Assembly (NCBI GenBank): GCA_937907245.1 | Contig: CALCUM010000002.1 | Span: 434,001 to 498,000, forward strand | Reading direction: 5' to 3' | Source: an uncultured Rhodobiaceae bacterium | GTDB lineage: Bacteria > Pseudomonadota > Alphaproteobacteria > RS24 | DNA length: 64,000 bases | Shown here: positions 1 to 9,099 of the stretch, one piece after another | Numbering within the stretch: position 1 is the first letter of the stretch | How the letters are laid out: each line of letters opens with the position of its first letter | The notes under the pieces: generated by a model | The model's input: only the letters and a program-made list of their open reading frames with translations | Databases searched by the model: none | What the model was told of the DNA's origin: nothing | Made by a program: the position numbers and the translations under genes

Positions 1-614
1 ATTTCTTGGTTGGCCAATGTATCCATCATACCAATAATGCCTTGGGGCGATTGGCCTGTGGCGTCCAGCAACTCAAGGGCGACATTGTCGGCCGCGGCCT
101 CTTGCCCTCGGTTGTAGGTGAGGTAATTGCGCAGCGCGAGTTGCTGACTACCGGTAATCAGCGCGATGCCAATGTCGCCTGCGCCAGCCAAAATAGACCC
201 CAGTCCCAAAATTGTGCCGATGATGGCCGGGCCTTGTGATTTAGAAAGAGCTTCGCTGCCGCGTGCCAAATGCCCGCCGGTAATATGGCCTATCTCATGC
301 GCCAAAACGCCGATGACCATATTCGGTTCTTCGGCCTCCAAAATAAGTCCCGTATGGATGAACATATTCTGGCCATTGGTTACAAAGGCGTTCAAGCGCT
401 TATCGCTGATAACGGCAACGCCAATTCGCTTGGGCTCTAGGTCGGCCGCTATCAAAAGCGGGCGGCTGTAATCGCGCAATAGCCTCTCAATTTCCGCATC
501 TCGCACCACCCCTTGCGCTTTGGCCGACGAGAGCGGCAGCCAAAGCGAGCAAGCAAGCAATAGGCCAGCAAGCCAGAGCCTGCGGGCCGGAAGGGGAGAT
601 AACCAGCGTTTCAT
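1..614 (-). CDS. M48-family zinc metalloprotease, exported (C-terminus beyond the window)
   Basis: A secreted or periplasmic peptidase, probably in envelope protein quality control like BepA/YfgC. The start is ATG at 614; about 204 residues are visible and the rest lies left of the window. Residues 1-34 look like a signal peptide: Lys/Arg-rich start, hydrophobic core LWLAGLLLACSLWLPL, then AKA-Q. The zinc motif HEIGH is at about 106-110, and the third-ligand motif ExxxD (NREQEAAAD) is at about 169-176, as expected for M48. A hydrophobic segment lies between the two. Whether a TPR domain follows, as in BepA, cannot be seen. It is read in the same direction as rne, 40 bp downstream of the rne stop. 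Confidence 0.9.
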   Translation of the reverse strand, partial: MKRWLSPLPARRLWLAGLLLACSLWLPLSSAKAQGVVRDAEIERLLRDYSRPLLIAADLEPKRIGVAVISDKRLNAFVTNGQNMFIHTGLILEAEEPNMVIGVLAHEIGHITGGHLARGSEALSKSQGPAIIGTILGLGSILAGAGDIGIALITGSQQLALRNYLTYNRGQEAAADNVALELLDATGQSPQGIIGMMDTLANQE

Positions 615-655
615 CTTATAACACTGCGTGGCGAATGCGGCCTTAATGCGGCCGC

Positions 656-3109
656 TTACCGTCGCCACCAACCTTTGCGTTTGTCGGCACCGTCTGCTTC
701 TGGTGCTTGTTCGCTGGTCTCCGGTGCCGCTTCGGTAGCCACTTCCGTAGCCATTTCTTTAGGCGCTTCTTCGACTGGCGTCTCGGTTGCGGCTTCTTCT
801 GCAGCGGCAGCCTTGGTTTTCTTCGGGGCTTTTGGTGCCGCTTTTTTGCGCGGCTTGGCGGGGGCTTTTTCAGCCACAACTTCTTCAGCTACAACTTCTT
901 CAGAGGAGACGGGTTCGGCAAGAACGTCTGCTGACGCTTCCGCCGCGGCAGGTTCTTCTGAAGGCGCTGCGTCCGGAGCCGCTTCGTCCGGAGCCGGTTC
1001 GTCGGCGGAGGAAACCTCTAGAACGATTTTCTGAGGCGCCTCGGATGTGCCTTCAGGGGCTTCGCTATCGCTGGTCGGGGCTTCGCTATTGTTGTCCTCG
1101 GTTGCGGAATTATTTTCGCCATCTTCTGGGCGACGACGATTGCGTCCACCGCGACGACCGCGACGACGGCGCCGTTTTGGCTTATCCTCATCGTCATCGC
1201 CACTGGTTTCCCCGAAGGTTTGTGCTTCAGCACTGGTTTCTTCATCATCGGAAGTGTTGGGCTTGGTTTCTTGAGGCTCACGCGAGCCAGCGTTAGAGGC
1301 TTCGCCTTCGTTCGTTTCACTCTCGTCTGCGTCGGAGCGACGACGATTGCGGCCTCCGCGACGACGACGACGTTTTTTATTGCCATCGCCATCTTCGAGG
1401 CCAGCCGTTGGGTCGCCTTCCATGCGCGAGGCGCCGGAGCTTTCCGATTGGTCTGGCAGCGTGATGGCCATTTCCATGGAGGTCAGCTCGGCATCAATGT
1501 TGATGGCCACGGTGACGCCCGTGCGGGTTTCAATGTCGGTGAGCTGCGCGCGTTTTTGATTCAGCAGATAGACCGCAACATCTTGCGGCAGATGGGCCAC
1601 CAATTCGCCATGGTTAAATTTCGCGGCACTCTCATCGATTTGGCGCAAAACATGCAAGGCGCGGCTCTCTACCGAGCGCACCATGCCGGAGCCATTACAA
1701 TGCACACAAGTTTCGCTACTGCCTTCGAGAACGCCAGCGCGCATACGTTGGCGCGACATTTCCATTAGACCAAATGAGCTAATGCGACCGACTTGAATGC
1801 GGGCACGATCGCTTTTCAGCGCTTCTTTCATCCTGCGTTCAACGGCCCGATTGTTGCGGTTTTCATCCATGTCGATGAAATCGATTACCAGCAAGCCAGC
1901 CAAATCGCGCAAACGCGCTTGGCGAGCCACTTCAACAGCGGCCTCTAGGTTGGTGTTCAACGCGGTTTTCTCAATCGATTGCTCGCGGGTAGATTTGCCC
2001 GAGTTCACATCAATAGAGACCAGGGCTTCAGTCGGGTTGATAACCAGATAGCCGCCCGATGGCAAAACCACGGTTGGGTTAAACATCGCAGCCAATTTGT
2101 CTTCGACACCATGTAGCTTGAACAGCGGTGTGTTTTCGGCGTGTAATTTTACCTTGCGGGCATGGCTCGGCATCAAAAGCTTCATATAGCCTTTGGCTTC
2201 TTTATAGGCATCGGCGCCTGCAATGGCCACTTCGTCAAATTCTTTCGAGTATAAGTCTCGAATGCATCGGCGGATGAGATTGCCTTCTTCGTAAACCAAA
2301 GCGGGGGCGGTGGACTCGACGGTTTTATCGCGAACCTCCTGCCACATGGTCGACATATATTGCCAATCACGACGGATTTCAGCCAGTGTGCGCTCGGCGC
2401 CTGCTGTGCGAACAATCAGCCCCATGCCGCTTGGCACATCTAGTTTGCCGACGATGGTTTTTAGTTTTTTGCGATCGGCACTATTGCTAATCTTGCGCGA
2501 AATGCCGCCACCACGCGCGGTGTTTGGCATCAGCACGCAATAGCGACCGGCCAATGAGAGATAAGTGCTCAGCGCAGCGCCTTTATTGCCGCGCTCTTCT
2601 TTCATCACCTGCACCAAAATAACTTGGCGACGTTTGATGACTTCCTGAATTTTATAACGGCGGTGCGAGGCACGAGATTTATTGCTCGGTGCCGCTTCTT
2701 CGTGGGCATCGCCGTCAAGGCTCGAGATGCTTTCGCCGGAACTATCTTCGCCATTTTCTTCCGAAGCTGCGCTGGTATCTTCTTGCGCATCATCCTCTTC
2801 GCTAGCGGCATGCTCGCGGTCTTCGGCGGCTTGCGCTTTAAGCAATTCTTCGCGGTCGCTGACCGGTATTTGATAATAATCAGGGTGGATCTCGTTAAAC
2901 GCTAAGAACCCATGACGATTGCCGCCATATTCGACGAAGGCCGCCTGAAGCGAGGGCTCAACGCGCGTTACTTTTGCGAGATAGATGTTACCGCGAAGCG
3001 GTGATTTGGTACCCGACTCGAAGTCGAATTCCTCGATTTGATTGTGTTCCGTTACAACAACCCGTGTTTCTTCCGGGTGGATGGCATCGATAAGCATATT
3101 CTTGGTCAT
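656..3109 (-). CDS. rne: ribonuclease E/G
   Basis: Single-strand endoribonuclease for rRNA maturation and mRNA decay, normally the degradosome scaffold. The chosen start, MTKNMLIDAIHPEE, has GGGAG just upstream; an in-frame ATG 33 bp earlier has no such support. There are about 817 residues. The N-terminal S1 domain is split by a Glu/Asp/Ser-rich insert at about 91-147, as in other alphaproteobacterial RNase E. The catalytic aspartates fit SIDVNSG (D367) and VIDFID (D410). The Zn-link CVHC is at about 468-471. From about residue 560 the protein is low-complexity: two Arg-rich patches (RRRRRRGGRNRRR type) followed by an acidic Ala/Pro/Glu tail, typical of the disordered RNA- and partner-binding half. 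Confidence 0.95.
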   Translation of the reverse strand: MTKNMLIDAIHPEETRVVVTEHNQIEEFDFESGTKSPLRGNIYLAKVTRVEPSLQAAFVEYGGNRHGFLAFNEIHPDYYQIPVSDREELLKAQAAEDREHAASEEDDAQEDTSAASEENGEDSSGESISSLDGDAHEEAAPSNKSRASHRRYKIQEVIKRRQVILVQVMKEERGNKGAALSTYLSLAGRYCVLMPNTARGGGISRKISNSADRKKLKTIVGKLDVPSGMGLIVRTAGAERTLAEIRRDWQYMSTMWQEVRDKTVESTAPALVYEEGNLIRRCIRDLYSKEFDEVAIAGADAYKEAKGYMKLLMPSHARKVKLHAENTPLFKLHGVEDKLAAMFNPTVVLPSGGYLVINPTEALVSIDVNSGKSTREQSIEKTALNTNLEAAVEVARQARLRDLAGLLVIDFIDMDENRNNRAVERRMKEALKSDRARIQVGRISSFGLMEMSRQRMRAGVLEGSSETCVHCNGSGMVRSVESRALHVLRQIDESAAKFNHGELVAHLPQDVAVYLLNQKRAQLTDIETRTGVTVAINIDAELTSMEMAITLPDQSESSGASRMEGDPTAGLEDGDGNKKRRRRRGGRNRRRSDADESETNEGEASNAGSREPQETKPNTSDDEETSAEAQTFGETSGDDDEDKPKRRRRRGRRGGRNRRRPEDGENNSATEDNNSEAPTSDSEAPEGTSEAPQKIVLEVSSADEPAPDEAAPDAAPSEEPAAAEASADVLAEPVSSEEVVAEEVVAEKAPAKPRKKAAPKAPKKTKAAAAEEAATETPVEEAPKEMATEVATEAAPETSEQAPEADGADKRKGWWRR

Positions 3110-3599
3110 GAAAGTCTCCCGCCAAGCGCGGTGTGAGGGCAAAGCCCGTCTCCGTCAGCCTGCGTAAATGTTTACTAAAAAAGGAAAGTGAGAAAGACGT
3201 CGAACCAAGCGCACAGCTATTCCTTACCGCAGCGTGAGCCGGGGATTGGAAATTCGCTTTTGTTGTTGCTGCAGCGTAGGTCACGCGACATCCTGTTAAA
3301 AAGTTTCGGTTATGGCCGAGGCTATCGCCAGGCTCATGAGTTTTCTTTGTGGCTTAATTACCGCCGGCTCCATTTGGCCATCGGGGTAACCTTACCAAGG
3401 TAAAACACCTCTCTGGTTTTACAGATGCGTTCTGGGGATTGCAAGGTGAATACGCGATAGGCAATAATTGTGTGCAAAATCATATAGTTAAACTTTTGAC
3501 AATTGTTTTGCTCACGGTTCAGTCGCGTTCCGCCCGCGAAGTTGCTAAACTATGTCCAACACAGTGAGTCGAACCGGGGCAGGAGAAAAACCAAAAACC
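3110..3599. other. 490-bp divergent intergenic region between rne and the amidase gene
   Basis: No convincing gene. It must hold the rne leader and promoter (minus strand) and the amidase promoter (plus strand). A TTGACA is at 3496-3501 on the plus strand, but nothing close to a -10 box lies 16-18 bp after it. RNase E genes in other bacteria carry long autoregulatory leaders, so the length may be functional. I see no strong hairpin or terminator. Confidence 0.5.
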
Positions 3600-4844
3600 A
3601 TGAAGCCGATAGCCCAAATTACGCAGCCTATCCTGAGGCTCGTTTGCTTGTTGCTGGTGAGCTTTGGGCTGATGGCGCCTGTTCAGGCTGCCAGTCTGGT
3701 GAAAGATATTCGCCTTGGGGTTAGTGAGACACGCACACGCGTGGTGTTGGATTTATCCGAGAGGGTTGATTTCCGCGTCTTTTTATTAGACAAGCCGCGC
3801 CGCGTGGTGATTGATTTGCCATCGCTCGATTGGCCTACCACCGGCCCTGAAATATCGAAGCCCGGAATATCGAAAAAGGATGAGCTGGTGAGCGGCTTGC
3901 GCTTTGGTCAATTTACGGCTGGTAAAAGCCGTTTGGTCATTGATGCCGCTCGTCCGGTAAAAGTAGCCAAGAGTTTTGTTCTGGCGCCATCGTCTGGATT
4001 ACCACATCGGTTGGTGGTTGATTTGGTGCCCAGCACCGCCAAGGATTTTGCTTCGCAGGTTAAAAAAGACCGAGAAACCAGCCGCGCCGTAAACCGCAAA
4101 ACCGCCAAAGCTGCGCCGCCCCCCGCCTTTAAACCGCGCAGCAAAAAAAACGCCAAGCCGGTGATTGTGATTGATGCCGGTCATGGCGGCGTCGACCCCG
4201 GTGCGCAAGGCAAAAAAGCAAAAGAGAAAAACGTCACCCTAGATTTCACCCGAGAGCTGGCCAAGCAATTGCGCGCCACCGGAAAATATAAAGTTTACCT
4301 GACCCGCAATCGCGACATTTATATTCCGCTGCGCCAGCGCGTGAATATTGCGCGCAAGCACAATGCTGATTTGTTTATCTCTATTCATGCCGATGCCATT
4401 CAGCGTAAAAATGTGCGCGGTATGTCAATTTATACCTTGTCAGAAACGGCCTCCGATAAAGAGGCCGCCTCGCTGGCCCGCAAAGAGAACCAGTCAGATA
4501 TTATTGCGGGCATTGATTTTGCCGATCAGCCATCCGAAGTTGCCGATATTCTCATCGATTTGGCGCAACGAGAAACCAAAAACCTATCCGTAAAATTTGC
4601 CAAATTAGTGGTCGACAATGCGCGCAATAAAACCAATCTATTGGATCGCACGCACCGCTTTGCTGGCTTTCGCGTTCTCAAGGCGCCAGATGTTCCCTCG
4701 GTTCTCATTGAACTTGGTTTTTTAACCAATCGTAAAGACGAAAAGCAATTGGTGACGAGCAGTTGGCGGCGAAAAGTGGCGGGCGCTCTCGTGAAATCGG
4801 TCGATGGCTTTTTTCGCGGTACGCGGATAGCTCTGGCTCAATAG
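3600..4844 (+). CDS. amiC: N-acetylmuramoyl-L-alanine amidase with AMIN domain (AmiC type)
   Basis: Periplasmic zinc amidase that cuts the stem peptide from septal peptidoglycan during cell separation. I chose ATG 3600 (MKPIAQITQ) because a signal peptide follows directly (LVCLLLVSFGLMAPVQAAS) and AGGAG lies at 3581-3585, although the spacing is long. Residues about 30-145 form an AMIN domain, then a Lys/Ala/Pro linker, then an Amidase_3 domain beginning IVIDAGHGGVDPG (zinc His about 195). It also has FISIHADA and the C-terminal VLIELGFLTN containing the catalytic Glu. Total 414 residues, normal for AmiC. PBP1A follows on the same strand, a common alphaproteobacterial order. Confidence 0.93.
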   Translation: MKPIAQITQPILRLVCLLLVSFGLMAPVQAASLVKDIRLGVSETRTRVVLDLSERVDFRVFLLDKPRRVVIDLPSLDWPTTGPEISKPGISKKDELVSGLRFGQFTAGKSRLVIDAARPVKVAKSFVLAPSSGLPHRLVVDLVPSTAKDFASQVKKDRETSRAVNRKTAKAAPPPAFKPRSKKNAKPVIVIDAGHGGVDPGAQGKKAKEKNVTLDFTRELAKQLRATGKYKVYLTRNRDIYIPLRQRVNIARKHNADLFISIHADAIQRKNVRGMSIYTLSETASDKEAASLARKENQSDIIAGIDFADQPSEVADILIDLAQRETKNLSVKFAKLVVDNARNKTNLLDRTHRFAGFRVLKAPDVPSVLIELGFLTNRKDEKQLVTSSWRRKVAGALVKSVDGFFRGTRIALAQ

Positions 4845-5020
4845 ATACGGCTTGCGATATGGGGCTGCGCCGTTTGCTTTTGGTGCCGGCGCCACGGTGC
4901 AATTTACCTTGCAAAATGCCATAGTGCCGCCCTATTTAGAGGTCATAAACGCACTCTCTATATAATAGGGGTAAGTATTAGGTGCGAAATGGCCCCAAAA
5001 GGGAACCGAGGAAATAGTAA

Positions 5021-7495
5021 ATGAAGTTTTTGGGAAATCTTGCAGGCATCGCCGTCACCCTAGGGACGATTGGCTTGTTTGTGCTGGTATTGGTGCTGTG
5101 GCGGCTCAATAGCGGCTTGCCCAATTACGAGCATTTGGCCAATTACACGCCCCCCGTGATGAGCCGCGCCCACGCAGGTGACGGACGTTTGATTGCCGAA
5201 TATGCCCAAGAAAGGCGCATTTTTGTGCCCATCGACACAGCGCCAGAGCATCTCATCAATGCGTTTTTGGCCGCCGAAGACAAAAACTTCTACGACCATT
5301 CTGGCATAGATTTCGTTGGGATTATGCGCGCCGTGGTGGCGAACCTAGTCAATGTTGTGACCGGACGCCGCTTGGAGGGGGCTTCGACGATTACCCAGCA
5401 AGTGGCGAAAAACTTCCTCCTTAGCTCGGATGTTACTTTTGAACGCAAGCTCAAAGAAGCTGTGCTGGCCTTGCGCCTAGAGCGCACATTTACCAAGCGG
5501 CAATTGTTGGAGTTATATCTCAATGAAATTTATCTCGGGCTCGGTAGTTATGGGGTAGCGGCGGCGGCGTTGAACTATTTTGATAAACCACTGAGCGATT
5601 TAACGATCGCTGAAGCGGCTTATTTGGCGGCTTTGCCAAAAGCGCCAAATAATTATCACCCGTTCCGCAAACGTGCGCGGGCCATTGCCAGACGCAATTG
5701 GGTTATCGGGCGGATGCGCGACAACGGCTATATCACCGATCGCCAAGCCCGCAGCTCGGCCGCACAAGAGCTGGTGGTGGCCGACCGTCCTGCTAGCTTG
5801 CGCCGCTATGCGGCCGAATATTTTGTCGAAGAAGTGCGCCGTGAAGTCTATGGGCTGTATGGCGAAAAGCAGCTTTATGGCGGCGGGCTTTCCATTCGCA
5901 CCACGCTGAATACAGATTTTCAACAATTGGCGCTCAAGTCTTTGCGAGAGGGCTTGCAAAACTACGACCGCCGTCGTGGCTATCGCGGCCCCGTTAGCGA
6001 GATGGAAACTTTGGAAGCTTGGTGGGAACAACTCACCAAAATTTCTATTCCAACCGATTTGGCACCCTGGCGTTTGTCGGTTGTGCTGTCGGTGGATGAT
6101 GAACAAAAAGAGGCGTCTATTGGCTTGCGTCCGCGGATGACCCGGGCCCGCCGATTTGAAGAATCGGTGGAGCTGGGCGTGCTGCCCTTGAAAGGCGTAA
6201 AATGGGCGCGCGAAGCCCCATCCCCAGAGAATGGCTATAAAGTTAAAGGCCCGAAAATTAGCAAAGTCTCCGATGTCTTAAAAGTTGGCGATGTTGTTTG
6301 GGTCAATGCGATGGCCTCTGAGGGGCACTATGAACTGAAACAAGTCCCTGAAGTTAACGGCGCCATGGTTGCGTTAAACCCGCATACGGGCCGCGTGCAA
6401 GCCATGGTGGGGGGGTATAGTTTCGCGGCCAGTGAATTTAACCGCGCAACCCAAGCCAGCCGACAACCGGGCTCGGCGTTTAAGCCTTTTGTCTATGCGG
6501 CGGCCTTGGATAGCGGTTTCACGCCAGCCAGCCTAGTGCTGGACGCACCCTTTGTTATGGACCAAGGCAAAGACCAGGGCCTGTGGAAACCAGAAAACTA
6601 TGCGCGGCGTTTTTACGGTCTCTCGACCCTGCGCTTGGGCATGGAAAAAAGTCGGAACTTGATGACCATTCGCATGGCGCAAGAAGTTGGCATGGCCAAA
6701 ATTACCGATTATGCCGCGCGGTTTAACATTAACACCACCATGCCAAATGTTCTGGCGATGTCTTTGGGCGCGGGGGAGACCACCCTGATGCGTCTTACCT
6801 CGGCCTATGCGATGTTAGTCAATGGTGGCAAGCGCATTGAACCGCGCTTCATTGACCGCGTGCAAGACCGCTATGGCGACAACCTGTTTAAATATGACCA
6901 ACGCGCCTGCATTGCCTGCAACGATGAGGTTTATCAGCAGCAAAGCGCGCCGGATTTGCCAGATGAGCGCGAGCAAGTTTTGTCGCCGCAAACCGCTTAC
7001 CAGGTGGTTTCCATGCTGGAGGGTGTGGTGAAACGCGGCACGGGGCGTCGTATCAGTTCCATCGGCAAGCCCTTAGCGGGCAAAACAGGCACCACCAATG
7101 ACAGCCGAGATGCTTGGTTTATCGGCTTTTCGGCTGACCTCGTGGTCGGCGTTTACGTTGGCTATGATGACAACCGACCTTTGGGCAAAGGCGAGAGTGG
7201 CGGCGTTGTTGCGGGGCCTATTTTTAAAGCCTTCATGGAAGAAGCCCTGAAAACCGAGCCGACCCCGCCATTTCGTATCCCTTCGGCGGTAAGCCTGGTT
7301 CGGATTAATGCCGTGACTGGTAAGCTGGCCCGCCCCGAAGATGAGACGGTTATTCTGGAAGCCTTTAAGTTGGGCAATGAGCCTTCGGTTGGCAGCAAGC
7401 AAGCGATTGTGCGTGGCCAAAGCGGCACCAGCCGTCGTAAGCGCCCTGCCGTCAACACGCAAACAGTGGGCGCGGGCACGGGTGGCCTTTACTAA
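5021..7495 (+). CDS. mrcA: penicillin-binding protein 1A, bifunctional peptidoglycan synthase
   Basis: Class A PBP that polymerises glycan strands and cross-links peptides at the inner membrane. 824 residues; one N-terminal membrane anchor (about 5-27). The glycosyltransferase domain shows AAEDKNFYDHSGID, GASTITQQVAKN and LELYLNEIYLG. The transpeptidase shows SxxK in PGSAFKPF (about S485), SxN in KSRNLM (about 543) and KTG in AGKTGTTND (about 688). GAGGA lies upstream of the ATG. A TATAAT at 4961-4966 could be its -10 box, though no good -35 is visible. A central OB-like insertion (about 330-440) is usual for PBP1A. It is followed by prfB. Confidence 0.95.
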   Translation: MKFLGNLAGIAVTLGTIGLFVLVLVLWRLNSGLPNYEHLANYTPPVMSRAHAGDGRLIAEYAQERRIFVPIDTAPEHLINAFLAAEDKNFYDHSGIDFVGIMRAVVANLVNVVTGRRLEGASTITQQVAKNFLLSSDVTFERKLKEAVLALRLERTFTKRQLLELYLNEIYLGLGSYGVAAAALNYFDKPLSDLTIAEAAYLAALPKAPNNYHPFRKRARAIARRNWVIGRMRDNGYITDRQARSSAAQELVVADRPASLRRYAAEYFVEEVRREVYGLYGEKQLYGGGLSIRTTLNTDFQQLALKSLREGLQNYDRRRGYRGPVSEMETLEAWWEQLTKISIPTDLAPWRLSVVLSVDDEQKEASIGLRPRMTRARRFEESVELGVLPLKGVKWAREAPSPENGYKVKGPKISKVSDVLKVGDVVWVNAMASEGHYELKQVPEVNGAMVALNPHTGRVQAMVGGYSFAASEFNRATQASRQPGSAFKPFVYAAALDSGFTPASLVLDAPFVMDQGKDQGLWKPENYARRFYGLSTLRLGMEKSRNLMTIRMAQEVGMAKITDYAARFNINTTMPNVLAMSLGAGETTLMRLTSAYAMLVNGGKRIEPRFIDRVQDRYGDNLFKYDQRACIACNDEVYQQQSAPDLPDEREQVLSPQTAYQVVSMLEGVVKRGTGRRISSIGKPLAGKTGTTNDSRDAWFIGFSADLVVGVYVGYDDNRPLGKGESGGVVAGPIFKAFMEEALKTEPTPPFRIPSAVSLVRINAVTGKLARPEDETVILEAFKLGNEPSVGSKQAIVRGQSGTSRRKRPAVNTQTVGAGTGGLY

Positions 7496-7549
7496 TTTTC
7501 AGCATCACTCTAGGTTGCGTCACTGTAAGACTTGTAGGGATTTGAAATT

Positions 7550-8684
7550 TTGCGCGCGGAAAACACCCTTTATATAGATCGTATTAAGCAGTCGGTTGAG
7601 CTGCTGAGGAGGCATCTTTGACTGGGATGCCGCTTTGGTTCGCCTTGAGGAGCTGAATAAACGCGCCGAAGACCCTGAGCTATGGAATAACCCCGAGCGC
7701 GCACAAAGCTTGATGCAAGAACGCACGCGCTTAGAAACCGCCATTAAAACATGCCGCCAGCTAGAGGCCGATATGAACGATCATGTCGAGATGATTGAGC
7801 TGGGCGAAGCAGAAGGCGATGGCGATATTGTGAGCGAAAGCGAAGCGGCTTTAGCCGCGCTCAGCGAGACAGCCTCGCGCCTGGAAGTAGAAACGCTTCT
7901 GTCTGGCGAAGCCGATAGCAATGATTGCTATATCGAAGTTCACGCTGGCGCCGGTGGCACCGAGAGCCAAGATTGGACGCAGATGATGCAGCGTATGTAT
8001 CTGCGTTGGGCGGAGAAAAAAGGCTATAAGGCCAGTGTCATCGAGCAGACCAATGGCGATGAAGCCGGGCTGAAATCGACTACGATTGAGATTAAAGGTC
8101 ATAATGCTTATGGCTGGGCCAAGACCGAGAGCGGCGTGCATCGGTTGGTGCGCATCTCGCCGTTTGATAGCAATGCGCGTCGCCATACAAGTTTTTCCAG
8201 CGTCGGCTGTTATCCGGTGATTGACGATACAATTGCGATTGATGTGTCTGAAAGCGATGTGCGTATCGATACGTTTCGGGCCAGCGGGGCCGGGGGGCAA
8301 CATGTGAACACCACCGATAGTGCGGTGCGCATTACCCATATCCCAACCAATATTGCGGTGCAGTGCCAGAACCAACGCTCGCAGCATAAAAACCGCGCGA
8401 CCGCATGGGCGATGTTGCGCGCGCGGCTTTATGAAATGGAATTGCAGCGGCGCGAAGAAGAAGCCAATGCCAATGCCGATGCTAAAACAGAGATTGGCTG
8501 GGGCCACCAAATTCGGTCTTATGTCTTGCAGCCATATCAAATGGTGAAAGATTTACGCACGGGTGTGGAAAGCGGCAATCCGAATGCTGTGCTGGACGGC
8601 GCGCTAGACGCTTTTATGGAAGCGGCTTTGGCGCAACGCGTCAATGGCGAAGGCGGCGCGAGCGGCGTCGCAGATTTAGATTAA
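7550..8684 (+). CDS. prfB: peptide chain release factor 2, made by programmed +1 frameshifting
   Basis: Terminates translation at UGA and UAA. The reading frame is join(7550..7618, 7620..8684), about 377 residues. Frame 0 starts at TTG 7550, with AGGGA at 7536-7540, and encodes 23 residues ending in VELLRRHL; it then meets TGA at 7619. The +1 frame continues DWDAALVRLEELNKRAEDPE, matching the conserved RF2 N-terminus. The anticodon-mimic SPF lies near 203 and the catalytic GGQ (SGAGGQHVN) near 250. A product started inside the +1 frame at TTG 7635 would lack the conserved N-terminus and is less likely. The stop overlaps the convergent bactofilin stop by 4 bp. Confidence 0.93.
7607..7622 (+). 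promoter_or_regulatory. RF2 autoregulatory +1 frameshift site
   Basis: The sequence reads AGGAGG CAT CTT TGA C. It has an internal Shine-Dalgarno (7607-7612), a slippery CTT (7616-7618) in the P site, and an in-frame TGA followed by C (7619-7622). This is the same layout as E. coli prfB, where low RF2 lets the ribosome slip past the UGA. It explains why the upstream and downstream RF2 parts are in different frames. Confidence 0.95.
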
Positions 8685-9079
8685 TCGAGTTCGGGTGCCG
8701 CAGGCGCCGCGATGGGCTCAGGGCTGATAGCCGCATTTTTCAATGGGTCTTTTTCATTCTTCACAGCGCCATTCAGTTGGGCGCCAGATTCAATGGCCAA
8801 GGCTTCGTTAAAGACATCGCCATCGACGCGGCAGGTGGCGCAAAGATAAACTTGGCGACCCCGCACGGTGCCATTTACTTTGCCAAATACAGTAACGGTA
8901 TCGCCGGCCACTTCGCCGTTCACTTCGGCCTGCGCGCCAACCGTAACGGCATGCGAGCAAAGGTCGCCATCCAATCGACCTTCGATTTGAATGTCGCCGG
9001 TTGAGAAGATTTTGCCAATCACATGCATGTCTTGGCTGAGAATGGAGGGAGCAGATTTAGTCTTTGAGGCGTCGGCCAT
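8681..9079 (-). CDS. bactofilin (polymer-forming cytoskeletal protein)
   Basis: 132 residues with the bactofilin core (about 15-110). It shows the repeating beta-helix pattern of the family: VIGKIFSTGDIQIEGRL, then VNGEVAGDTVTVFGKVNG, then VDGDVFNEALAIESGAQ, with Gly at turn positions. Short polar and Ala/Pro-rich ends flank it. Bactofilins polymerise without nucleotide and recruit cell-wall enzymes. The M23 peptidase directly upstream on the same strand, 20 bp away, is the usual partner arrangement, so the two probably form one operon that shapes the wall locally. Its stop overlaps prfB by 4 bp. Confidence 0.9.
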   Translation of the reverse strand: MADASKTKSAPSILSQDMHVIGKIFSTGDIQIEGRLDGDLCSHAVTVGAQAEVNGEVAGDTVTVFGKVNGTVRGRQVYLCATCRVDGDVFNEALAIESGAQLNGAVKNEKDPLKNAAISPEPIAAPAAPELD

Positions 9080-9099
9080 GGGGATCCAATCAGATATAT

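Noticed and set aside
7851-8540. 229-codon open frame antisense to prfB
   Set aside because: Shadow frame opposite conserved RF2 sequence; low-complexity His/Ala-rich translation.
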